Shown here: one piece after another, positions 8,241-16,204 of the stretch
Layout: each line of letters starts with the position of its first letter
Numbering within the stretch: position 1 is the stretch's first letter
Assembly (NCBI GenBank): GCA_009746045.1
Contig: RPFO01001786.1
Coordinates: 1-53,317 of the forward strand
Source of the DNA: Mesostigma viride
Lineage: Eukaryota > Streptophyta > Mesostigmatophyceae > Mesostigmatales > Mesostigmataceae
Length of the DNA stretch: 53,317 nucleotides
Reading direction: 5' to 3'
Program-made: the position numbers and the translations under genes
The notes under the pieces: generated by a model
What the model saw: only the letters and a program-made list of their open reading frames with translations
Told to the model about the DNA's origin: nothing
Database searches by the model: none

Positions 8241-9353
8241 TAGCACGAAGAAATTCCGAAACATCCTCTTCCGTCGTCTTGTTGCTCGTCCCTATCCGCA
8301 CGGTCCCCCTCTCCAGGTCTCGCGACAGCCCGATCGCTCGTAACGTCTCGCTCCTCTTCAGAAGGTGGCACGCCGACCCCGTGGACACCGCGATGCCCTT
8401 CGCCGCTAGCCGTTTGACGAGCGCCCGTGAACTGCGGACCGGGAGGGCGACGGACACGAGGTTCGGCAACGCACTCAAAGGGTTCTTAGGACCGTGAACC
8501 ACGCCTCCCATCTGCACGAGTCTCCCCACAAGCGCCCGCCGCATCTTCCGCAACCTCGCAACGTCGGCCCTCCCTCGCAAGCAGTTTAGCCGGACGGCTT
8601 CTGCGAGCGCACATATCAGCGGTGGCGACTCCGTCCCTGGCCTCACGGCCCGCTCCTGCCCGCCCCCCACGTCAGCGGGGACAGACATGACGGGTCTTTC
8701 CGCAACACGAGGGCGCCCACGCCTTTCACGGAATGGATCTTGTGGCCCGATAATACGTAACTGTCCAGCGCTTTCACCCCCCGGATCCTGAACTTGCCCG
8801 CCGCCTGCGTCGTGTCCGAGTGGAAGTGCACGTGCCTGCCAATGACCTTGCGTATCGCCGGCAGGTCCTGCAGCGTGCCGATCTCGTTGTTGGCGTACAT
8901 GATGCTCACGAGCTTGACCCGGCTCCCGTGCTTCTTCATGGCCGCGCGCAAGGCGTCCATCTGGACGAACCCCTCCCCGTCCACGGGGATCTTCTCCACC
9001 ACGATCTTGTGCTCCTTCGTCAAGTGGTCCAGCGGTTTGATGCCCGCTGGGTGCTCGATCGCCGACGTGATGACGACTCCTTCGTACCCGTGCTTCTCCA
9101 TGACGCCGTTGAGCACGATGTTCATGGACTCGGTGGCGCCCGAGGTGAATATGATCGACTTGGCAGGCTCGTGGAGGTGCCGCGCGATCGCCGCCCTCGC
9201 CTCTTCGACCACTTGCCTCGCCCGCTTCCCGATCTCGTGGGAAGAGGACGGGTTGCCGTACAGCTGGTTCGCGACCGCCGTCATGACGCGCACGACTTCC
9301 GGGTACGGTTTGGTCGTGCTGATGTTGTCCAGATACACTTCTCTCCCCCCCAT
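8212..9353 (-). CDS. NifS/IscS-like cysteine desulfurase (frame break inside)
   Basis: A PLP-dependent fold type I aminotransferase relative that would release sulfur from cysteine. The first frame (9353 to 8643) has the cofactor-binding TSGATES near 70-76, His101, NNEIG 155-159, Asp180/Gln183 and the Schiff-base lysine in SGHKIHS (Lys205). The remainder, including GQERAVRPGTE and the active-cysteine loop STGSACHLLK, is in the next frame down to 8212. The switch sits at the C6 run 8663-8668, where one extra base would restore about 380 residues, normal for the family. Asfarvirus encodes a NifS-like protein (QP383R). All key residues are present. Confidence 0.85.
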
Positions 9354-9436
9354 GTCCGTACGTACGTATACCTATCTGCAGAGATTTGGAGAGCGCGCGC
9401 TTCGAGAAGAGGAAAAAGATCGAGAGGGAGTATAAA

Positions 9437-10183
9437 ATGGGGAAGATCCGTCTGTCTCGAGGCGACCAGATGGTGTCTGTGGACTTCGTGCCTCGTATTC
9501 CGCTCTCCATGGACGTCGACGAGAACCGCCCCGTGAAGAAACGTTCTCGCAAGGCGAACCGAGTCGCGCAGGCGGAGACGGCGGTCAGAGAACCGCTCGC
9601 GGACATCACGGACCGGCTCGTCACCGCTGTCGTAGCGGAAGACGAGGACAAGAAACGAGGGTACGAGAGTTTCTCGATCCCAAACACTCTGGCGGAGAGC
9701 TTCATCGAGTTTCTGATCAAGCCGGACAAGACGGTCCACGTGGGAGCTCTGTGTTCCGCCATGAACTCGAACCCGAAGGACGTGTTCGGGTCGGACTCGG
9801 CGTGGATATCCACCGAGGAGGTCGCGAGGGTGCTCGCGACGAACAAGAAACTCAAGCCCCTTCGCGACTCGTTCGCGGAGATGGTGCTGAGCATGCAGGA
9901 GATCAACAGCGAGGACGAAAAGGAAAACCTCGTCCCCTACCGTTGCGTGGACTTCCTGAAGGCGATGTACGGCCACAACCGGTTTGACGCACTCCACTTG
10001 ATCAATTTCGGCGGGGTCGTGTTCAACGAGTACAAACGCGTTCACGGGACGTCGCCGCCCACGAGAGGGGACGGGTACAAAATGTACTTCCGGAAGGACA
10101 TCCCGCTCATGAAGGCGGCGTTTGACGCCTGGGAAAAGAAGCTGGACACTCAGGATGTCCGGGGTCACGCCGAAACGGATTGA
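9437..10183 (+). CDS. Hypothetical protein with basic nuclear-type N-terminus (248 aa)
   Basis: I choose ATG 9437 (MGKIRLSRGD) directly after TATAAA; upstream only a TTG at 9386 is available. Residues 30-45 hold a basic cluster (KKRSRKANR), which may be a nuclear signal. The rest is mixed helical and charged without a known motif. Divergent from the NifS-like gene; the two starts are only 83 bases apart and probably share a control region. No family recognised. Confidence 0.6.
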   Translation: MGKIRLSRGDQMVSVDFVPRIPLSMDVDENRPVKKRSRKANRVAQAETAVREPLADITDRLVTAVVAEDEDKKRGYESFSIPNTLAESFIEFLIKPDKTVHVGALCSAMNSNPKDVFGSDSAWISTEEVARVLATNKKLKPLRDSFAEMVLSMQEINSEDEKENLVPYRCVDFLKAMYGHNRFDALHLINFGGVVFNEYKRVHGTSPPTRGDGYKMYFRKDIPLMKAAFDAWEKKLDTQDVRGHAETD

Positions 10184-10429
10184 CGGAAGGGACTTGTCTG
10201 GCCCCGAGGAAGGGACCCTGTGGAAAATCGTCCTACTTATTAAATATCTGATTAAAAATTTCCCGTATGCGCAACATACGCTTTTGCACCAAAAATGATG
10301 CTCATCGTTACTGACGCACTGAGACCCACAATTACGCCAAAATTTCATTGTTGCGTTGTTGTCCTTATCGATGTCCCCTGTAGATTTTGACGAGACCATA
10401 CACGCATGTTTATGATATGCATGCAGAAA

Positions 10430-10693
10430 TTATTCAATGCCGGAGTAAACTGGATTAACGTTTACAGACTCGCCACGGCGGTATCGGTATAGTCGTATCC
10501 TGTCAAAAATGATATAAGATAACGACCCGACGCCAAGGGACATGCCTAAACCGGCCAGGAACATGAAACCGTGCCGCCGTTGATCCGAGTCCCCTTTCTT
10601 TTTTCCGCGGACGACCAAAAATGTCATGGTTCCTCCCAAGGCGAACCCTAAGATCGTGAAGGCAACAAGGACCCAGAAGAACCAGTCGAACAT
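10430..10693 (-). CDS. Two-span membrane protein (87 aa)
   Basis: Starts at ATG 10693. Hydrophobic segments near 3-28 (FFWVLVAFTILGFALGGTMT) and 44-63, with a lysine-rich loop between (RGKKKGD). The C-terminal tail is polar. Divergent from the membrane gene at 10751; 57 bases separate the starts. The 246 bases before it (10184-10429) are A/T-rich and hold no convincing gene. Confidence 0.6.
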   Translation of the reverse strand: MFDWFFWVLVAFTILGFALGGTMTFLVVRGKKKGDSDQRRHGFMFLAGLGMSLGVGSLSYIIFDRIRLYRYRRGESVNVNPVYSGIE

Positions 10694-10750
10694 GTTTACA
10701 AACGACTTCGATATTATTATTTAACAAAATGTATAGTACATGTCACGGCG

Positions 10751-11092
10751 ATGAAAGCGTTCACAGAACCGAAGTACGTCATCACAATCCTGATACTATG
10801 CGCAGTTGCCACAATCGCGTCCGGCGTCTCGTCCCTGCTGACGGGACGGACGGCAAAACGAGGCCCTTCGGAATGGTTAGTGGATATGCAAGACCAGAGA
10901 GAGTCGGACCCGGCCGGGGTCGCCGCCACCATACAGATGCGCGTCCAAAAGTACCGCAAAGCGGCGAAGATACTCGCGATGATGACGTTCACGTCGTTGG
11001 GCGTGTTCGGTATCTACGTCTCCCTCGTCGCGTTTTTCCACTTCCGGCCCTCGAAGCCAGTGTACAGGGAACCCTCCGTTACGACTGCGTGA
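10751..11092 (+). CDS. Two-span membrane protein (113 aa)
   Basis: Starts at ATG 10751. Segment one near residues 10-30 (VITILILCAVATIASGVSSL), segment two near 76-96, with an acid/base-rich loop of about 45 residues between them. Its stop overlaps by 14 bases the end of the convergent gene at 11079. No family recognised. Confidence 0.6.
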   Translation: MKAFTEPKYVITILILCAVATIASGVSSLLTGRTAKRGPSEWLVDMQDQRESDPAGVAATIQMRVQKYRKAAKILAMMTFTSLGVFGIYVSLVAFFHFRPSKPVYREPSVTTA

Positions 11093-11764
11093 GCGCTCTA
11101 GCGAACTCTTCTTCGAAGTCCTCGTCGCCCCCCCGGTAGGAGGAGTCGTTTTCCGCTTGGAACCGAGCAGTCCGCGGATGTAATCGTCCGGGTCGGCGCT
11201 CGTCAAGTTTTCGACGGGCGACACTTCCCTGGCTCGTTTCGTGGCGCACTCGAGCGTGGCGACACGCGCCAACGCGGTTTCCAACAGCGACTCCAACCGG
11301 TTCACGCGGTCTTCTAGTTGCTCGACCTTGGACGCCGTCGCCTTCGCTCTTTGGCGCTCGGAGGACTCGTTGCCTCTCACGTACATGGGCGCCTTGAGGC
11401 ACCCCAACGGGTGCGTGTCACAGCCCGAGTTGGGAGGGGGGAGAGGGAGACACGGTCCGAACGGGTCGAACAGCCGGCCTTCGTGGACGACTTGCAGGCC
11501 GAAGCGGCCTTCCCACCCCGGATGCGGGATGGGAACGCACTCGGCGGAGAACCGCGCGTCTTCCACGACGACCATGCCTCGGACTTTGTGTCTCCCGCAC
11601 CGCACACTGCCGGTCGGGTTGTCTTGGAACGCGTACCCGGCCTTGCAATCACAGCCCGGGGCGGAACACGACTTTACGAAGGAGACCCCCACGGCTCTCA
11701 GCCACGGGAGGTCCGTGGGCTTCATGTCCATGTAGCACCCGACGATGGGGTGGGAGACGGCCAT
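11079..11764 (-). CDS. Cys-rich protein with coiled coil and acidic tail (frame break)
   Basis: Starts at ATG 11764. The N-terminal half holds many cysteines (CSAPGCDC, then CGRH, a CDTH-x4-C cluster) that look metal-binding. A leucine-heptad coiled coil follows around residues 145-175. The printed frame runs on over the neighbouring membrane gene, but after the C7 run 11128-11134 the alternate frame gives a short acidic end that stops at 11079, beside the convergent gene. I therefore favour a gene of 11079-11764 with an indel in the C7 run. No family recognised. Confidence 0.55.
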
Positions 11765-11909
11765 GGTGGCAAGGTCCAGCGTCTCGTACGTCGTGCGCGG
11801 TCCAGCGCCTCGCTCGTGCTTTTTTATAGAGACGACTCGGCAGAAGGTACGGCACTAGAGCGCCCGTATGCACTTCCGCCCTTTTTAAGTTAACTCCACG
11901 TCAGCCGGA

Positions 11910-12035
11910 TCAAAAGGAGAAGGCGGTCCAGAAATCGTGGGGACGGTGCGTGCGTCGTCTGCGCCTGACGCCGGCCCTGGCGCCGTGGCTCTTCTTCACG
12001 AACCGGCCCTTCTTGTCGCGCTTCGGTAACGCCAT
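11910..12035 (-). CDS. Very small basic protein (41 aa)
   Basis: Reads MALPKRDKKGRFVKK at its start, then an Arg-rich stretch and ends FWTAFSF before TGA at 11912-11910. Very basic, like small virion DNA-binding or condensation peptides. It lies divergent to the KilA-N gene; the shared interval carries TGACGTCA, TATAAAA toward the right and GTATACTAG toward the left. The ATG and upstream 40 bases are copied at 14625-14672 without the rest of the gene. Confidence 0.5.
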   Translation of the reverse strand: MALPKRDKKGRFVKKSHGARAGVRRRRRTHRPHDFWTAFSF

Positions 12036-12072
12036 GATTGGATGGTACTAGTATACAAGTTCATCATACATT
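12031..12072. repeat. Promoter-proximal repeat, copy 1
   Basis: About 42 bases covering the start codon of the small basic gene and its upstream TACTAGTATAC element, ending in a T9 run. A close copy lies at 14625-14672. In this copy the sequence serves as the leftward promoter of the 41-residue gene. Confidence 0.7.
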
Positions 12073-12082
12073 TTTTTTTCGC

Positions 12083-12115
12083 TGACGTCACGGCTCGGCC
12101 GCAAAGGGTATAAAA
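12083..12115 (+). promoter_or_regulatory. CRE-like site plus TATA box for the first KilA-N gene
   Basis: TGACGTCA at 12083-12090 and TATAAAA at 12109-12115, 46 bases before ATG 12161. The block from 12083 through the start codon is nearly identical to 12937-13019, so both KilA-N genes carry the same promoter and leader. The spacing suits a eukaryotic-type RNA polymerase start about 25-30 bases after the TATA box. Confidence 0.6.
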
Positions 12116-12160
12116 GCTCTTCGAGTTTCACAAGGAGCCAACGACCTTCTCTTCCCAGCC

Positions 12161-12907
12161 ATGGAGGTCGCACGTTGTAACGCCCCTTTTACCCACGCTC
12201 TCTTCCACCTGGCGAGAGAGACCGACACTTTTTGGATGTTTGCGTTGAAACCATGTCCAATTCTGGACGTGGACCCGGCGAAGGAAATCAAGCTCCGGAA
12301 GAGCGACCGAATGATCCATGGCCACGACTTGACAACCGCGGCCTCGAACGGGAAGAAGCGCTTCGACAACTGGTTCAGACTCGATGGTTCAAAGGCCTTC
12401 ATATCGGCTCTTGAGAGGTCAACAACATACTGTGTTGACCTCGTCGGGGATCGGATCGGGGGTCCGACCCCTCCCAAAGTCGTGGACCTCGTTACAACCG
12501 GCCCAAATGACTGGCGAGGCGTGTGGATCCACGCCAAACTGATTGATAAGGTCATCGAATGGGCTCAACTACCCGCGACCAAACAAAAAGAGTTGCCTGT
12601 TCAAGAGCGAGTGGCGATGGCTATGAGGGGGAGCGAATGCGAAGTTCGATGTCCTGCTGGCATGATTGATATCGTCACCCACGACCCGCCCGTGATCGTC
12701 GAGGTGAAAGAAGTAAAAGATTGGATAAAGGGCGTCGGGCAACTCATGGCGTATGGTCATTACTTTCCAGACTACGAAAAACGTTTATTCATCTTTCGGA
12801 CTGGCAAGGTAAACACGGGACAAATCCGCGTCATTGAAGACGTTTGTGAAGGATGCGGAATCGAACTCGCACTGGACGAGGATTTTTATGACGACGTGGA
12901 CCTATAG
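12161..12907 (+). CDS. KilA-N domain fused to a PD-(D/E)xK nuclease-like domain
   Basis: 248 residues. Residues about 48-135 match the KilA-N pattern (NGKKRFDNWFR, then a WIHAKLIDKVIEWA helix), a DNA-binding module common in large DNA viruses. The C-terminal part has CPAGMIDIV, VIVEVKEVKDW and GQLMAYG, consistent with a PD-(D/E)xK nuclease core: Asp170, Glu181, Lys183, with Gln194 after. This would give a sequence-directed nuclease, but the activity is inferred. Start ATG 12161 is in a strong context (GCCATGG). Confidence 0.75.
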   Translation: MEVARCNAPFTHALFHLARETDTFWMFALKPCPILDVDPAKEIKLRKSDRMIHGHDLTTAASNGKKRFDNWFRLDGSKAFISALERSTTYCVDLVGDRIGGPTPPKVVDLVTTGPNDWRGVWIHAKLIDKVIEWAQLPATKQKELPVQERVAMAMRGSECEVRCPAGMIDIVTHDPPVIVEVKEVKDWIKGVGQLMAYGHYFPDYEKRLFIFRTGKVNTGQIRVIEDVCEGCGIELALDEDFYDDVDL

Positions 12908-12936
12908 CGTATCTCAGTTGTCCGTACGCTTTCTGA

Positions 12937-12969
12937 TGACGTCACGGCTCGGCCGCAAAGGGTATAAAA
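12937..12969 (+). promoter_or_regulatory. Duplicated CRE-like site plus TATA box
   Basis: TGACGTCA at 12937-12944 and TATAAAA at 12963-12969, the same spacing as in the copy at 12083-12115, with the same leader up to ATG 13015. Only a few substitutions separate the two copies. Confidence 0.6.
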
Positions 12970-13014
12970 GGTCCTCGAGTTTCACAAGAAGCCAACGACC
13001 AACTCTTCCCAACC

Positions 13015-13347
13015 ATGGAGGTCGCACGTCGTGACGCCCCTTTCACCCACGCTCTCTTCAACCTGGCGAGTGACACCGACGATTTTATGAAATTCACGCT
13101 GAAGCCGTGTACGTTGTTCGAAGTGGACCCTGCTAAGGAGATAAAAGTCAGGAAGACCGACAAAATGATCCACGCCCGAGACTTTACTGCCGCGGCATCG
13201 AACGGGAAGAAGCGCTTCGAGAGTTGGTTTCGTCTTGATGGTTCGAAGGCCTTCATATCGGCCCTTGAGAGGTCAACAACATACTGTGTTGACCTCGTCG
13301 GGGATCGGATCGGGGGTCCGACCCCTCGAAGGTTGTGGACGTCGTGA
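13015..13347 (+). CDS. Second KilA-N gene, N-terminal piece before frame break
   Basis: The 110-residue frame is closely related to the first 100 residues of the protein at 12161, identical across about the last 30 shared positions, including the NGKKRFESWFR helix. At 13321-13327 one base is missing compared with the first copy, and the frame runs into a stop at 13345-13347. The rest of the KilA-N domain continues in the frame of the next entry. Either a sequence error, a broken copy or a truncated DNA-binding protein. Confidence 0.6.
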   Translation: MEVARRDAPFTHALFNLASDTDDFMKFTLKPCTLFEVDPAKEIKVRKTDKMIHARDFTAAASNGKKRFESWFRLDGSKAFISALERSTTYCVDLVGDRIGGPTPRRLWTS

Positions 13348-14084
13348 AGGGTGGTCAGAACGACGACCGAGGCGTGTGGATCCACCCCAAGCTGGTGAAC
13401 CCTCTCGCCATGTGGATCAGTCCGGACTTCGCCGTCCAGGCCATGGACTGGGTGGACCGCATCCTGGCCGGCGACATCGCGATGATGGAAGTCGTGCGAG
13501 ACGTCCACGACGCCGTCCACAGAACCACGACCACGGTGGCCATCAACACGGAGCTCGGCGTGTCGAGGAAGCGTCCCAACTACGTCGAGCCCGTCCGGAC
13601 TCTGCCCCCCAGCGTGCGCGTGATCGCCAAGGACACGCAGCACAGACTCGGCGATTTCGTCACCTCCGCCGTCCCCAAGGAACGCGTGGGCAAGATCATG
13701 ATGTTCTTGGGAGACAAGGCGTGCGAGGCCGCCACGGGGGAGGACGCGGGGTCGCTGAAGAGGCTCAACGGCGTGAAGAGCGGGAGCGCAAGGGACATGA
13801 TGAACGACGAGCAGCTGGAGAACGTCGATTACTTCATGCGCAAGGTCATGAGACGCGCCGAGGCCGCGGGGGGGAACCCAGACATGGAAGAGATTGCCGT
13901 GTCCGTGAAGAGGGACATGGCCACGTTCGTGGCGGCGCCCTCAGGGCCGACGCCGATAGAGATTGTTAGGAAAAACAGGCAGGACATGAGAGACGATCTT
14001 CTGTTGACGCGCCCTCTGAACATCGAGCGGTTTCTCACTAGAGCGCCGAAAGCGACCTCGCTCATCGAGGCAGCACGGGACTAG
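13335..14084 (+). CDS. Second KilA-N gene, C-terminal piece with a different partner domain
   Basis: Opens with the second half of the KilA-N domain (GVWIHPKLVNPLAMWISP) and then a helical region of about 190 residues that is not the nuclease-like domain of the first copy. It contains no ATG before residue 33, so it is unlikely to start alone and probably joins the preceding piece by restoring one base near 13326. If joined, the product would be about 355 residues. The C-terminal domain is unrecognised. Confidence 0.6.
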   Translation: MDVVKGGQNDDRGVWIHPKLVNPLAMWISPDFAVQAMDWVDRILAGDIAMMEVVRDVHDAVHRTTTTVAINTELGVSRKRPNYVEPVRTLPPSVRVIAKDTQHRLGDFVTSAVPKERVGKIMMFLGDKACEAATGEDAGSLKRLNGVKSGSARDMMNDEQLENVDYFMRKVMRRAEAAGGNPDMEEIAVSVKRDMATFVAAPSGPTPIEIVRKNRQDMRDDLLLTRPLNIERFLTRAPKATSLIEAARD

Positions 14085-14158
14085 ACATCATTGCAGGAGA
14101 GTCACAAATATAAAGTAAACTTTCTGCGTGCGTTTATTTGCCGTGAAACAAACGGGAC

Positions 14159-14539
14159 ATGTTATTAGACGCGATGAAGCAACATAAAAATACTAATAAG
14201 ACGAAATTAAGCGACATTTTGAAATGCTATGTTTGTAAAAAGCGCGTGAGTATGTGTGACTGGGATGGTGGAGAAATTGACATATTCGTCCATTCATGCG
14301 ACTCATGGAATCCTTATTGTCCGGGTTCGCATTTGATATGCGACCCTTGTTACAAATGTCTTAAACAAAGTGACGAGCTGTATTGCAGAAACCACGAACG
14401 ATCATCTCGTGCATATCGCCCTCTCAGCATGGACTCTATGACACTTCTGTCCAATCTCCAAGGAAATGCCCTCAATCGCATGCTTTCATGGGCAAGACAC
14501 GACGACGGCCCACAGAAACAGACGGCACACGAGTTCTAA
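14159..14539 (+). CDS. RING-like Cys/His zinc protein (126 aa)
   Basis: Starts at ATG 14159. Residues about 23-80 hold CYVC, C, H-x2-C, C, H-x2-C, C-x2-C and C-x2-H in a spacing that resembles a RING or related cross-brace finger. No transmembrane segment. The base use is more A/T-rich than most neighbours. A ubiquitin-ligase role is possible but the ligand order is not a textbook RING. Confidence 0.6.
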   Translation: MLLDAMKQHKNTNKTKLSDILKCYVCKKRVSMCDWDGGEIDIFVHSCDSWNPYCPGSHLICDPCYKCLKQSDELYCRNHERSSRAYRPLSMDSMTLLSNLQGNALNRMLSWARHDDGPQKQTAHEF

Positions 14540-14570
14540 CCCCCATCCAGCTAGCTCAGTGAGGCCATGT

Positions 14571-14672
14571 CGCGTTTACGCACGCGCGGAGTAGCACGGA
14601 GTAAGCGACGGCCACCGCGGACACGCCATGATTGGATGGTACTAGTATACAAGTTCAGCTGACATTTTTTTT
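14571..14672. repeat. Chimeric remnant of two other loci
   Basis: 14571-14625 is a close copy of 15539-15593, the start of the membrane gene there, with its ATG changed to ACG. It is fused directly to 14625-14672, a copy of the 12031-12072 promoter block. Neither half is attached to a complete gene here. It therefore looks like recombination debris rather than a functional promoter. Confidence 0.65.
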
Positions 14673-14738
14673 GCGTCCCAAGTTGGCCATTTCACCATCG
14701 AAAATTGCCTGACAATTGTGTGCGATTACACCATATCA

Positions 14739-15533
14739 ATGGGGAGGTGTCGCGCGTTCACCCTGCAAGGAAGTCAATGCAGACGACAGTGCTGCGGCGG
14801 CCGATCGAGCAAGTGCGCGCAACACGCCGCCATGAGCAAACGAACGAGGCCTCGCAGACATCGCGTAAGGGCCGGTGAGGAGCAAGGATTGAAGAGGAAG
14901 ACGCCGGATTACGAACGCCGGACGCCGAACACACCCGTTCCGATCACACCCGACAACCCGCCTGCGACCATGGACCTGATATCGTGGTCTGGGAAACGTC
15001 AAAGGATTCCCAACCCGACACTTCAAGCGGGCGGGTCACATCTCGAGTCCCTCCCCGCCCCCGCTTTTAATATAGTATTCTCGAGCATCGAACCGGGCGA
15101 CCGCATGAACTTGCAAGCCGCAAGCAGTGCGTTGAGCAAACGCGCGCCCGAGGCCATGTTGTCCGGTATGGAGCAGAGACAGGTAGCAGCCGCAGCAGAA
15201 ACTAAAAACGCCATCGAAGAGTCAAAAATATCGGAGAAAGCGCTCAACGAGTTCAAACGCGACAACCCAGAGCCCGACAACCGCGACGTTCCCTTCCAGC
15301 GTCGCGTCCCGTTCCGTATAACGGACCCGTCATCTTGGTCTAGAAGATACGTGCATGGGACGCGACGCACGCCGGAATGGACCGCTTGGTCCTCGAAAGT
15401 CGTACCTCTTCTCACCGACTCTCTCGCAAAAAGCGCCGAATCGCAAAAAGCGGTCTCGAAACAGATCGGGTTATCCAGACAGACGTTGTCATTGAAGCAA
15501 CTGCATCGGAAGCGGACCGGGAAGAGTTATTAG
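14739..15533 (+). CDS. Cys/His-module and F-box-like protein (264 aa)
   Basis: I start at ATG 14739 (MGRCRAFTLQG); an upstream GTG is in frame. Residues 4-33 repeat the C-x-A-x-T-x2-G-x2-C-x-R then C-x2-H pattern seen in the small gene at 396. A basic linker follows. Near residue 100 the stretch LESLPAPAFNIVFSSIEPGD has the LP, hydrophobic and acidic spacing of an F-box, which would link to SCF ubiquitin ligases. The F-box call is by eye and moderate. The rest is helical and charged. Confidence 0.65.
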   Translation: MGRCRAFTLQGSQCRRQCCGGRSSKCAQHAAMSKRTRPRRHRVRAGEEQGLKRKTPDYERRTPNTPVPITPDNPPATMDLISWSGKRQRIPNPTLQAGGSHLESLPAPAFNIVFSSIEPGDRMNLQAASSALSKRAPEAMLSGMEQRQVAAAAETKNAIEESKISEKALNEFKRDNPEPDNRDVPFQRRVPFRITDPSSWSRRYVHGTRRTPEWTAWSSKVVPLLTDSLAKSAESQKAVSKQIGLSRQTLSLKQLHRKRTGKSY

Positions 15534-15545
15534 CTCGTCGCGTCT

Positions 15546-15893
15546 ATGCACGCGCGGAGTAGCACGGAGTGCGCGACGGCCACCGCGGACACGCGGCAGG
15601 CGTCCACCGCCGTTTTCGCCAGTCCGTCGCAGAAGTTGTGTGTGCGGATGGTAATGAGTGCGCTCGCGAGTCTGCGGTCTTGGCGCGTGGGCGGGGTCGC
15701 GGTGTTCGACGTGGCAGCCACCGCGTTGGCCGCCATCGCGTACAGTGCGTACAAGAGAAAGGGATTCTCGGCGCGAGACGCGGCCGTGAAGACGTTGTTG
15801 CTTCTGTGCGTGGGGGAGCTGACCCACTTGTTCCTGGAGGTGGACACGGTGGTGACCAGGGCGATCGAGATCCGTGGGGGGGCGGGGGCGTAG
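15546..15893 (+). CDS. Two-span membrane protein (115 aa)
   Basis: Starts at ATG 15546, 12 bases after the previous stop. Hydrophobic segments near residues 49-68 (GGVAVFDVAATALAAIAYSA) and 79-98. The opposite strand is also open here but only with a non-ATG start, so I prefer this strand. Its first 50 bases are duplicated as a dead fragment at 14571-14625. Confidence 0.55.
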   Translation: MHARSSTECATATADTRQASTAVFASPSQKLCVRMVMSALASLRSWRVGGVAVFDVAATALAAIAYSAYKRKGFSARDAAVKTLLLLCVGELTHLFLEVDTVVTRAIEIRGGAGA

Positions 15894-15940
15894 ATCCGAG
15901 ACCCTCGTTGCTATTATCTCCCGTTTTGTGGTATAGCGGC

Positions 15941-16204
15941 ATGGCGCCGGAACTGAGCGACAAAGCCAAGAAGCGGATGACGGACAAGGTGAAAGCGATC
16001 CGTTCCCAGATCGACTCGAGGTACGTCGACGACGAGCACCGGCGGTTTTGCAAGTCGAGCGGGGACGAGCCGTTCAGCCGCGTGCCCGAGTTCAAGACGG
16101 GGGTCGTCTCGTTGGAGTTTCCCAGGTTGGACAGGCCTTCCTATATCCGGTCCGCGATGGCGCTCGCGTACCCATCAAATGGACCCCCCGCAAGCTGGAA
16201 ATAG
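15941..16204 (+). CDS. ADP-ribosyltransferase-type gene, N-terminal piece
   Basis: Starts at ATG 15941 (MAPELSDKAKK) after a TATAG-like stretch. 87 residues, charged and soluble. The coding character shifts to the next frame at 16171-16173 (a CCC run where one more base would join them), so the printed end at 16204 is probably an artefact. I read 15941-17696 as one gene. Confidence 0.5.
   Translation: MAPELSDKAKKRMTDKVKAIRSQIDSRYVDDEHRRFCKSSGDEPFSRVPEFKTGVVSLEFPRLDRPSYIRSAMALAYPSNGPPASWK

Noticed and set aside
8671-9906. Long leftward open frame beyond the NifS start
   Set aside because: It is the antisense of the 9437-10183 gene and of the NifS first frame, Arg/Pro-rich as expected from GC-rich shadow frames. 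Only its end (8212 to about 8670) carries NifS motifs.
10184-10429. Short rightward frame of about 30 codons near 10296
   Set aside because: Too short, no homologous pattern and no promoter; composition alone explains it.
10877-11078. Extension of the Cys-rich gene over the membrane gene at 10751
   Set aside because: Sequence after the C7 run 11128-11134 becomes Arg-rich antisense of a good membrane gene; the alternate frame ends properly at 11079.
15530-15847. Leftward open frame opposite the 15546-15893 membrane gene
   Set aside because: Needs a GTG start and shares its length with a forward frame that has an ATG and two clear membrane segments.
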